Assembly: GCF_002234675.1 (NCBI RefSeq)
Contig: NC_019864.2
Coordinates: forward strand, 15,517,582 to 15,581,581
Direction: 5' to 3'
Source: Oryzias latipes
Lineage: Eukaryota > Chordata > Actinopteri > Beloniformes > Adrianichthyidae
DNA length: 64,000 bases
Shown: piece by piece, positions 47,301 to 59,700 of the stretch
Layout of the letters: each line of letters begins with the position of its first letter
How positions within the stretch are numbered: the first letter of the stretch is position 1
Program-made: the position numbers and the translations under genes
The notes under the pieces: model-generated
Database searches by the model: none
Seen by the model: the letters and a program-made list of their open reading frames with translations, nothing else
Told to the model about the DNA's origin: nothing

Positions 47301-50300
47301 TGTATGGCCTTGTTGGGTGTACTCCACCTTTGTCCAGTAGTAACTGAGATGGCACCAACAACTCTGTGACCTCAAAAGGGATTCAGAATATTCTGAAGGT
47401 GTATAGATCGATGTAAAATTGCAGTATTTATTATACATCTAGGGTGAGTGTTTAAAAATACACAAAGATTAGATGGGTAAAGGTGGATGTGTAGGAGGCC
47501 TCTTAATGCAGATATCTTTCAAAACACTATTGGTAGAGTTGTAATAAAGTAGCATAGCAAGACTTGTCTAAGATGTCCAGTGGACATCCACAATAGATGT
47601 TTATGAGTTATCTAATAGACATATTGTGCCCAGTGGGCAGAGCTTTTACATTTTCCTAACACTCAATCTCTGCTGTTTTCTCAAAGTTCTACAAGAGAAA
47701 AAAGTAATGATTTTATTTACTCAAGAGTTCATTGTTGATTGATGATCGTTCAATTAAAAAGAACAAAGCTCTTTAGGAATCCACTGAATTTGTGACATTT
47801 ATTATCCCATCAGCTATGAGTTCAACTTTATAAGTGAAGCCTGTCTGTGTTTCAGGTTAATGATAGTCCACTTCGTCTTGAATCACACCGAAAGCAGATC
47901 AGGAGGTGTGATAGAACTATTTCAAATCCAAATCCCTCGGTTTAAACTGTGTTCTAAATGTCCTGTCATCTGTTCTCTTCACAGAAAGTCTCCGGTGTCT
48001 TTTAAATAATAAAGTTTTTGAAGCAAAGTTCTGCTTACACGAGGTAGAACTCATTCTCTTTGCAGGATGATCATTCTTGAAAACTAAAATATGCATGCTC
48101 TCCAAAACAGGTTTGGCTGGCCGAGACTGGAGCCTGATAAAAATTGGCGACAGAAAAACATTTTATAAACTTTGTAAAAATGTCTGTATTGATTTAGCTA
48201 GTAGGATTCCTTAAAAAGAGATTTTTCACACATTTTTTGACAATCAAATTTTGTTAAGGAAATATTTTACACAAAAATTAAGAACAAATAAGCGTCTATT
48301 CTTAACACTTCTAAAACAACACAGTGGTATTGCAAACAATAAACTGTTCCCAAACAAAATATTTGTTTTAGTAGCGGCAATAATAGTCATATGAACAGTG
48401 AGTCATTCAGTACATGCAGTAGCTGGGCATGGGTGACAGCATGCAGTGATACATATACTACCACACAAGCATTAACATCCTTGTCCTTCTGCTCTATGAA
48501 CACATACAGAACCAATTAAATGTATATTCAAATATTATTGTGATATCAGGCCATACTAATTTTGCACGCTCTCAGTTGTGTGAAATCAGATGAGGTAATT
48601 TATTTTAAAAAGACTGACACCAGCTTAAAAGAAAAGTCAATGCTTGTCGTGTGCCTCTGCTTTCAGAAAAAGAGACAAAGACAGCTGCAGAAGTCCTGGG
48701 CACGATGGACTGCCTGTCTCAAAGGACAACCCATTACTGATATCAGGTATAGAATGCAGTACAACAGTCCGTTCAGTTTTCATATTTTTACAGTATCAGG
48801 TAACTTTTTTTTTGGGGGGGAGAGGGAATGTATTGATACTAAATACTGCTATGCAAACAGAGTCTCAGGCACAAGAGTTTAATTTCCTTCTGTTATCTGC
48901 AGCTTTGTCTGGACTTCATTGTAAACTTTTTCTTGAAAGGTATACCAGCAAAAAGCATTTTCACAGATTGACTGGGTAATAGAACTGGACTGAGCGAGTG
49001 TGACATCACCCATAGAAAATACCTTTCTTCCAGCTCCAGTGAAATTGAACTAAGCAGTTACCATTTTTTCGCAACACAGATATCTCCATGTTGGAGCCAG
49101 AAGCAAGTAAACAGGGATTACTGTCAATCAAATATTTCAAACATTTGAGGTGGGGGCCAGCAGGGACCATGTGCTTTTACTGAGGCTTCTGATTGGTCAG
49201 TTTATAACTTAAATAATTGCCAATAAAGAAAAAACAAAACGGAAAAAACATTTGGATTAGCAAGAGCATTCAAAAAAAGGTACCTGAGCAAAAATTGTTA
49301 TTCTGACAAATAAATTGACTGAGTAATGTTTATTTCTCAATAGAAGACTATGGGATGTTGGCCAGTGGGTACTTCCTATTTGGACCACCAGGGGTGAGGG
49401 ATCACTCAGTTCAGTTCACGTGTACAGTCAACGCTCTCACATTAGGATGGTCTTGGGGACACACTTCAAGTAGGCTTTGGCCAGACAAACAATCAACTTG
49501 AGAAGTAAAAAAACACACAAAGACGAAAAACCAGCTAATCACTAATCTTTTAAATTAAATATATTTATAGGTCCCCCTCAGGCTCTTCTTCCATATTTAT
49601 AGCTAAGATCTTTGTATTTTTAAAGCACAGTGCTTGATCTGAAGCAACTATTGAGGAAGTTCTAGTATTTAAGTGCCTCCAATCTATGCCTGCCATTTAC
49701 TGAAGCAGTAGTTGGTGAATTGATGTTAAAAATATTGTTTAAAGTCAATTACTAGTGTACAGAATTTGCTTGTATTGTTTTTTTTTTTTTTGTACTCTAT
49801 TCGCCTCATTACATTTGTGTTTGACCCATTAATTTGCCTGATCTCCACTGGACCGTATACATTTTTTTTTACATTTAATTGGTGCTACCAGGTGTGAATG
49901 TGAGTGTGCATTGGTGTGTCATTGTGGCCCTGCGACAGACTGTCCAGGATGTCCCCTGCCTTTGCCAACATGTGGCTGGGATTGGCTCCAGCAAAGTGGC
50001 TGGGATTGGCTCCAGCAAAGTGGCTGGGATTGGCTCCGGTAGCCCCATGACCCTGAAAGGGACAAAACGGTTAAGAAGATGAATGAATGAATGGTACTAC
50101 AAGAGGTCTGTTACTGTTTCTATGGCCAACATTTGAGCTGATCTATGTTTTTGTGCATCTGTAGGAAAATAAGACACAAAAAAGGAGGTGATCTGAGGTC
50201 ATTCAATCAGCAATAGTGCAAACAAGGAGAGGTGAACCTTGAGGCTAAAGAAAACCAGAAAAGTTGCTTCATAGAAACGTGAATGCCAGAAACCCTTCTG

Positions 50301-50707
50301 TGTAACATTCATTTTTCCTATTTTTTTAAAAAAGTAAATCATTACAATAAACCTCAACCTAAAATGGGCTTAAAACAAAATACTGAACATATTTTAGTGC
50401 AAAAAACTGAAAAACTTGTCAAAACAATCATCACAAAAAATGGTCACATCTAATATTGACAAAACTTTTTTTAAACATTCTATTCCAACTTTTTTTATTG
50501 AGTTTTTAAAACACATTAACAAACAGAGCATATTTTCAAAAGGTAAGCGCATTCGAACGACAATACAGCTCTGTGTTTCCCCATATTCCTCCCAACCCAA
50601 ACACAGAACATTCCCATATCCAGGTCATGCGTATTCACACTCTTTCACACACGCACACATATAATAATAATAGAGATCCAGTCTCTACTTAGGTGAACAT
50701 ATACAAG

Positions 50708-50745
<38 letters not shown>

Positions 50746-53700
50746 ATTAAATAAATTAAATAAAAAAAATAAAGCAGAAAAAAAGGGGGGGTTATTTGTA
50801 TGATTATTGAATTTAAATGCTTACATCTAAAGGGAGAACAAAACAAAAATTTGATAAGATAATGATGATAAGATAAGATGAATAGACACTGAGAAAAAAA
50901 AGGAGCAATAATAAAAATTGTAGGGGGGCGGGGGGTCAGTCAGTTTCTGCCTCTGGGAGTAATGTTAGTGTTTCTGTCTGTGATAAAAATGGATGCCATG
51001 TCTCTTTAAACTTTGAGATCCTTTGAGTGAGAACCTCAGCTTTTCAAGTTTCAGGTTAAATAGCACCTCCTTTACCCAATAGTCATGTGAGGGGGGATCA
51101 GAGAGTTTCCGTCTAAGCAGAATCAATCGTCTGGCCAACAAGGTAGTGAGTGCCAGAGCACGTGTGCAAGGTCCAGAGAGATTCATATCAACCGCAAAAC
51201 CAAACCAAAGATAGTGGACACTGGATTAGGCAGTAGCGTCGTTCCATATGCCTGGCTGAGCATGTTAAAAACATGTGTCCAGAAACTTCTTAATTTGGAA
51301 CAGGCCCAAAACATATGGGTATGGTTTGCTGGCGAGTGTCCACAACGGTTGCACTTATTAGAGACGGACGTATAAATTCTGGATAGTTTTGCATTTGTGT
51401 AATGTGTCCTGTAAAATACTTTGCACTGGATCAAGGCATGTTGGGCACATATAGAAGACAAATGTATTAACTTTAAGACTGTGTCCCATTGTTGTTCAGA
51501 CAAAGTCACCTGTAATTCCTCTTCCCAGGTGGTTTTCATGTAGGAAATTGACCTACTGACTATTGTATCAATCATTTCAGTTAGAACTGAAATACTGTAC
51601 AATGCTTCTGCTGTGGGTCCACCTCCAATAAGGTATCTAGAAAAGTTTTGGGGGGGCGGTTAGGGTAATGAGGGAATCGTTCACAAAATCATTTGCCTGG
51701 AGGAAACGGAATAAATGTGAGTTAGGCAAGTTATACCTGGCTGAAAGATTAGCAAAGGTTGGGAAGATATTATTGGTATATAGCTCCTTGACTTTGTTAA
51801 GTCCTTTTTTATGCCAAATTTTAAATACCGCATCAGTGACGGAGGGGGCGAAATTACAATTCTTTAGTAGGGGAGATATTATTGAAGGACCATGTAGACC
51901 AAAATGTTTTCTGAATTTTCTCCAGATGGCAACCGTTTCCTTTACAATGATATTGTCTTTAACAAGAGATACAGTAATGTCGCTGGAAATTGTGAGCAGA
52001 GACCTGAGGGCAGTGAGTAAGGACCAGGGGCCTCATTTATAAACGTTGCGTACGCACAAAAGAAGGCGTACGCCACTCTCTACGCAATAGTTGAGATTTA
52101 TAAAAAGCAAACTTGACGGGAAAATGTGCGGTCCTTCACGCAAACTCTGACCCAGGCGTACGCACAAAAACGGGTGAAATTAGAAACGGCAACACCATCA
52201 GCAGACGGAAGAAACACGTGAAAGTGAAAATGACAATACTGCCTCTGATAAATAACATGAAGACTTCACAAAGCAAGTCTTACAATTAACAGCCTACACG
52301 AAGACCCGTTTGATCGCTCAGCAGTGAAAAAAAAAAATCTAACGAAAATTACAACAGAAATTCAAATGAACACTTATTTACGGAGCCCGCCGGGTGCAAG
52401 TGGTTATAAAGGGAAAAAAATCTGATAAACTGTGCGCACAGATTACTAAAGGGTGCCCACGGATTAGTAAAGCGTGCGCACGGATTACTAATTGCAATGT
52501 TGTTGCATTAAGATACAGTGAGGATGAATGATGGCTTTAAAACTTCTGGTGAATTTCAAACAGTAAAGTAGTACAGAAATTCCACAAAGTCACTAGCATG
52601 CGTTGTTTTTGATGAAATCCCTTTGTGCATTACATTTCACATCAGTTTGTCTGATAGATGTTTGCATGTTGGGAGCCTTTGAGAAAACATTTGGGTCACA
52701 GGAGAGGATGTAAGGCTGGAAGACTTTGAATGGATTGTGGTGAAGAATCCAAAACAATCCAATCCAATATATTTTGTTTGTCATAAAATTTAAATTTGGA
52801 AAGTTACATTATTGCTTTGACTTTGTAAATGCTCTCTTTCTAATCCATCCATCACTCCATTTTCTCAACCTATTTTATCCCTTACAAGGTCACTAGGCTC
52901 CGTCTTTCTAATGTCGGAATATTTCTTTGTCAGGGACTACTTTGGAGAAAAGGTGGCCTTGTATTTCCTGTGGCTGGGCTGGTACACATATCTCCTGGTG
53001 CCTCCTGCAGTCATTGGAGTCATCGTCTTTCTGTACGGTCTCAGTTTTTTCAGCTCTTCACCCCTCCTGTAAGTATTTTCTAAAAGTTAAGCCATGCTGA
53101 AACATTCTTTGTGTAATAAATCCACTCTTGCTTTTCTTCTTAATAGAACAGAGGTTTGCAATGCAGACATAGTCATGTGTCCACTTTGTGACACGGGTTG
53201 CAAAGTGTGGAGGCTCTCAGATACATGCACTTATGCTAAGGTACAACCAAACATTAGAAAAGTAAATACTCAATCGCTCAACATTTTTGCTTTTGATATT
53301 AATGCAGATTTTGTTTCTGCCCACAGATAACCCTGCTGTTCGACAATGAAGGCACGGTGTTCTTTGCGATGGTCATGGCAATATGGAGTGAGTTTGTTTA
53401 CACCTCCATTTCAAACTTTTGTAATTTTGCATATTTAAAACTCAAGTGCCTTTTATAATATTTTAATCTGGTTTAAAATTCAGTTCAACACTGTTATCTT
53501 TTTACATAAACTCAGTTGTCATTGCAGGTCACAACTCTACTCAGTTCTCAATTTGCCTCAGTTTAACTTTTGTTTTAAGGGCCAGTACATTGACTGTAAA
53601 ACTAATAAACAGCTCATGCCCTCCCTGCTGGTGTTACCAAATAGGAAGTACCATTGCTTCCTGATACGTGTGCCGCCACGTTGAAACTAGTCGACAGTGA

Positions 53701-56700
53701 TCGGTCCGAGTCGCTCTGAGTCATCGTATCTATGGCAACTACTGTCGCCACTCTGTTCAATCACTGTCGACTGGTGTCAACATGGCGGCGCCTGTATCAG
53801 GAAAAAGGGGTGAGGGCTTTTGCCTCATTTCGTGAGAGCCGGAGCTAAGGCATTTTCTATGTATGGGTGATGTCACAGCTCAATTTGTCCATTGACAGCA
53901 ATGACAAGGAAATATAACCAACAGAACCTGTTCATCAAGGCATTTTATCAGCCTGGGCCATCTGGTTTTGGTGGAGTTTATGCACTAGTTTACAAAAAGT
54001 TGTAATCCCGGTTTTAAAAAAGCAATACACGCACAGCACATAATCTTGTTGATAAGAGCACTGGAAATTAAAAGGGAACTCAGTTCTTGTGGAGGTATTT
54101 TGCTGGGTCCAGTTTTAAGAGTGTAAATTTAGGCATATATACTGTATTCTAGAGGTTAAAATACATTCAAACGTTTGAATAGAAAAAATTAAAGAACTGT
54201 AAAAGTTCAGTTAAGGTTATATTTCCTGAAAATATGGAAATAAATTAAAAGGTCTCAAATGTTTTTGATTCTATTATTCATATTTTCTTTTCAAGGTATA
54301 TTATTATTGTTTTACTTTATGAAACATATTGTGAAACTAAATTTAATGATGATAAGTAGAGGGTGAAGTTTAATCCCATTGGATTTACATTTAAAATGCT
54401 ACATTAAATTCTAATTTTTTTATTAATTATTCAGTTGAATGTAATGAAACAACTGAAACAGTTTCTATACAAAAATAATAGTTTAAAATTAGTTTTAGTA
54501 AAATAAATGTTTGCTTTCACAGGTTAAAAGGTTAAACAAATGTGAGCATCTTTAAGCCTAATAATGTCTAGTAGATTCAAGTGAACAGCTGTGGTTCAAG
54601 TGTAGACCCTTAAAGAAAACCATGGCCAACCCCAAGGTGTTCATGGCCAAGGTGTGGCTGGAGCCTTTTCCAGATCAAGACTGCATCCAAGAGAGGGGGC
54701 TCTTTTTTTACAGGGCCATGCAGACAGAAATCATACAAATCCTGTCTACAGACAAAATCAGTTAACCCCCGAGAAAACTCAAACAAACATGTTCACGCAC
54801 ATTTTTTACAGTATAAGAAACAGCCTTCAGTAGAAGGTTCCATCATCTCACCCAGAATCAATCTCTTCTACCTAACAGCCACGCTTTTTTTGGAGTTCTG
54901 GAAGAGAAACCGAGCTTCGTATATGTGCGAATGGAGAGTGTCTGACTGGAACCAGGATGAGGTACGCCCCCATTACTATGACCAACTTTAGCTGAACTTG
55001 ATATTCCTCAAATGAATTTTCTGCTGTGTTTTTCTCCACTTTCAAATCCAATTACAGGAGGAGCTGATTCTGGAGATTCTTAATAATCCTGAGTGTGAAA
55101 GAAAACTATTTCAGCACTCTTACTCACACAGCCTCCTGATTTTACTCTGTGTTGCTGTTATGGTGAGAAATGTCTTCTCCCTTTGCTTAAAGTGTGTAGC
55201 AAATGAGAGTAGAAAAGCAAGAACAGAAAAAAACACCAGTTTATGTTCCCACAGATGCTGGTGATCATTGGCTTGACAACTGCACTGGTGGTGTTCAGGG
55301 TAATGGTTTCAAGCATTTTGGCCCAGGAATCATGGGAGTTTATGAGCCATCACTCAAACATCGGCGCAATGATGCTCGGTGCTTTCCTCCATTACATCCT
55401 CATCACTGTCATGACAAAGGTAATCTATCTTTAAAACTGGATCTGTGTTTAGCTATATCATTTGTGAGGCTGAGCATGTGTGTTTGTTTACAGGTCAACA
55501 GAATTGTAGCCATGAAGCTCTCTGACAAAGGTACGTTTAGACTTGTGTCATCAGTTATCAGGACAATTAGAACAGATAAGTTATATAAGAACAATTTAAT
55601 GGTGTATACCTAAAACATACTCCGAACAGCATATTAGCAAAGCTGATTCTGTGTCCATTTACACAAACATTAGAACTTGAGGACAGGTCCCCAAACATTG
55701 TTTCCCCACTTTAGTACTAACCCAGATATCTCTACTTTACGTGTTATTAGAAAATATTTTTTTGGTTTATTATATCAGGTGTGCGTGGGAGTGTGTTTGT
55801 GTGGGAGGGGTGCATTTTATTTGTTATACAATATTAGGGCATTGTATGTTTCGTAAATTAGATTAGATTAGATTAGATTAGATTAGATTAGATTAGATTA
55901 GATTAGATTAGATTAGATTAGATTAGATTAGATTAGATTAGATTAGATTAGATTAGATTAGATTAGATTAGATTAGATTTGGAAATGCCCGTACATGCTG
56001 TGATAAAAACAAATATTTGTGAGAAGAGAGACTCTTTGAGAAAGTACAGGCTTCAATAAATGATACTTGCATTTACAATTTTTCACAAAACTGATAGAAA
56101 CTAAGGAGGACTGAATTGAACTTTCATTATTTGGTTGATTTATTAAAAACATGGAAAATTAGGATCCTGTTGTAATTTGGTAAACAAATTAACCCTTGCG
56201 ACATATCATGACATAATCCGCCCTGTTACACTTATGCAAAGCCATCTATCTTATTTTGGTTTTATTGAAGATTTGGTTTAACACTTGAATTCACCACAAC
56301 TATACTTTATATCTGATTGATTCAGAGAGTTTGTCAGATTGTTGGCAGTAGTTTTAAATTACCCTATTGCATGCTGCAGTTCTGATTTTATTGTCTAATT
56401 TGAGGACCCAAAATGACTTTTCTGTAATATACTGATGTTGAGTCGCCAAACACTGAAATGACTTCTTTCTTTGTCAGAGAGAACAAGGTCCTTCTCTGCA
56501 AGAGAGAATAGCTTCACTGTTAAGATGTTCACCTTCCAGTTTTTCACCTATTTCACTTCCCTTTTCTATGTTGCATTTTTACTTGGGAGGTAAGAAGTTG
56601 TTTTATCTCCTTCATGGAACTTTTCAAACCTTCTCCTTTGCCTTTGTTGACTTTAAGTTTTCTCTCCAACTCCAACTCTCACTGTGCTTTTGTTGATCCG

Positions 56701-59700
56701 TACAGAATAAATGGCCATCCTGGAGATTACGTTCGGCTCGCAGGGGCATGGAGGCTTGAAGAAGTGAGCAATAGATATTATTCTAAACAGATAATAAATA
56801 AGGAATTATCCATACTACATTGATATATTTATATAAATCTGATATTTAGCTGTATGCTTTACTGTTGAATGGGATTTTTTTTCTTTTCCAAACAGTTTTT
56901 TAAGTCCCTTTCCAATCATCTTTTGATCTATTTTTAAAGCGTTTCCACTGGTCTTTTAATTATGATTATGCAATTTTTCTGCAAAATCAAAATACCTGTG
57001 TCCTTTTCTACAAACATTTTCCAACCTCATTTTTTCACCGGTTACTGAGTCACATCGATTTGAATAAAGGAAAACTCAGAAACACAGTTTTAATCTAAAT
57101 TTTTTATATCAGTGCTCCACCATGAAAAAGAGTGGCATTTAATTCAAAGGTTGTAAACAGTTTGCTGTTTTGTTCAGTGTCACCCTAGTGGATGCCTGAC
57201 TGACCTGTTCATCCAAATGACATTTATTATGGTATTGAAGCAAATCATCGGCAATGTGTTTGAGTTTGCTGGCCCGTAAGTACTGATAATCTGACCAAGG
57301 ATATGCAGGATTAACAGTGTTGGCCTCATCTTATTAAATCTTTTGGTTTCATCAGATGGTTGTGCAGGTTTTTGAAGAAGAAAAAAATCCCCAAGTTGCA
57401 GAGGAAATGCCAAGCCTGCTACTTAAAAGAGGATTCAGATATGGGAAGAAATGAAATGTGCGACTACTGCAAACATCGTGATTGGGTCAAAAACCATCAG
57501 CTCAGCGAAGTTGATTCTTTCAGCCTGTTCAATGAATTTTTGGAGATGGGTATGAGCTGACAACTTTGCAATCTCCAAATATAAATATTAAGGTGCTTTT
57601 GAGCCATTACAGTGAACAGAAAATGTATCATATCTGTCCTTAGTGATCCAGTTCAGCTTCACCACCATATTTGTGGCAGCCTTTCCCCTTGCTCCTCTGC
57701 TGGCTCTTATAAATAATATAATTGAAATTCGCTTGGATGCCATTAAGATGGTGACTCTGGAGCGCAGGATTGTTCCCAAGAAAACCAACGACATCGGTGA
57801 GGAAATGTGCTGACTTGAATTATTTGTGTTTGCATGCATATTAGATATTATGCATACTACGGTACATAAAAAAGGGTCTGGTCTGTTTTTAGCCTCTGAT
57901 TATCTGATAGGGTGAAAACTAAAACAGCTCTGAAAATGTTTGATGCATTGCTGGCTTCTCCTCAGGTGTATGGATCAATATATTGGAGGTTATTGGTGTC
58001 TTAGCTGTCATTGCAAACGGACTGGTGATTGGCATTTCCTCAGACTTCATCCCTCGACTTGTGTACCACTACTATTACGGCCCATGTGCCAATGGTAACG
58101 GAACTAACACACAGTAAGGATGTTCATTAGTTGGAGATTAATGGCATTTAGCTAATTCTTGGGCAGCACATTTGTGAAGACTTTCTGCATTCTTTTTCAG
58201 TTGCATGGCTGGTTACATCAACAACAGCCTCTCCATTGCATCACTGGGCGATGGCAAGGCTAAGATTTCTCCAAGTCAGATGGTCACTTCCACGGGCCTA
58301 AATGTCACTTCATGCAGGTTTGCACCTTCAATTTTTACAGTTGAAGACACAAATCTGACTTTGGAATAAAAATTAGACAAAACTTTCAAATATACAGAAT
58401 CAAAACATGTCCGTTGTGATTTGAAGTTAAAACTTCTACTATACTTCTAAATTGGATATTAAAAAAACAAAAACAAAGTACCTCTTAAAATAAAATGGCT
58501 GCTGGGGCAGAAAAAAACAAGGAAAGTAAGAAAGAAAGAAAACATTTAAAAAATGTTTTAAAGATTAAATATTTTCCAAAGATCGCTTTAAGTAAAAAGT
58601 AATTGTCAGAAGTACAGATGACAAAAATGTTGTCTTCATTAACTCATGGTTCTAATAATTGATTTCATAAAATATTATCAATAAACCTTATCATATTGGA
58701 AAGCTATATTATCTGTAATTCTGCACACAAACTTTACTTTTGAGGATTAATCTGCCAAACGTTCATTAAAGGATACAAATGAATAAATCAGAGCAATCAA
58801 TTTCTAAGCCTGCTTAATCGCTTTTGAGGCCATGAGGTAGCTGGAGTCAATCCCAGCTACTGTTGGACAGCGGTGGGATACACCCTGGATGGATCGCCAG
58901 TCCATCGCAAGGCACTCTGTCACATATTTCTGTTCACTTATTAATTCAAATTGTTTTTTTGGCAGTTACATACTCCTGCCAGTAGGGGATGCTGCAGCCC
59001 CTTGTCGTCCACTTTGTATTTTCTCAAGATGTAACTCACAAAACAAATCAAATTGAACTTGATTGATTATTTATGAAGTACTTTTAAGATTACAGTAATG
59101 CAAAGTGCTTTACAGAGTTAAATACAAACCAAAATGAAATGATAAAAAAAACAGTATTCTCTCAACCCTCCTGTCATCCCACAACCAACACAATGAAACA
59201 TAAAACGACATGACAACACTCACTTGGAAATAGCTTGAGTATTAACTGTTTATTGTTCTTTAAATTGTCTTTCTGAGAAACAATGAAAGCCTAAGTTTCT
59301 ATTAACCCTTAACAACCCTACCAATACAAAATCATTCATTTTTTAGCTGCTTAATGCCTTACTCAACGTTTTTTAAAATTTGTTTTGTAAGTATGCTTGA
59401 CCGTTTGTTTGAAAAGGCAGATAAGAGGTTTAAGCTCTGTTTCTTGGTAAGCAGGTTATTCAGGTTTACCACCACTTTTCTCTACTGCTGACTAGTTTTC
59501 ATATTTATGACTAGATACAGTTATTATACATTATTGTCTGTGTAGAAAAAGTGTCCTCAAAACGTTTTGTGTATTATTTTATTCCTTAACATAAAAAGAA
59601 ATCACGTTATACATTTGTGATTGATTTTTTATATAAAAAACAACCAAACAACAAAAACATTCTCCCTGAATAATTTTTCCATATTTTCTGTCAAGGTTGG

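Larger units (their letters stand above)
45421..47635. mobile_element. CACTA-like DNA element in ano9 intron 4, with later insertions
   Basis: Inverted ends: the left begins CACTGGGCATGGACACATC and the right, read inward, begins CACTGGGCACAATATGTC; both continue with TCTATTAGATA(T/A)CTCA. Length 2215 bp. CACTG ends recall CACTA/EnSpm elements, but I find no clear target duplication and no transposase. It contains a hAT-like element and at least two SINE-like insertions. It starts 11 bp after the last base of ano9 exon 4. Confidence 0.6.

Noticed and set aside
51668-52042. 124-codon plus-strand frame
   Set aside because: It is antisense to the L1/Tx1-type LINE coding sequence, which reads sensibly on the minus strand.
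55203-55613. 136-codon plus-strand frame
   Set aside because: It overlaps ano9 exon 13 in the wrong frame. The correct frame gives the conserved helix and the MTK junction.
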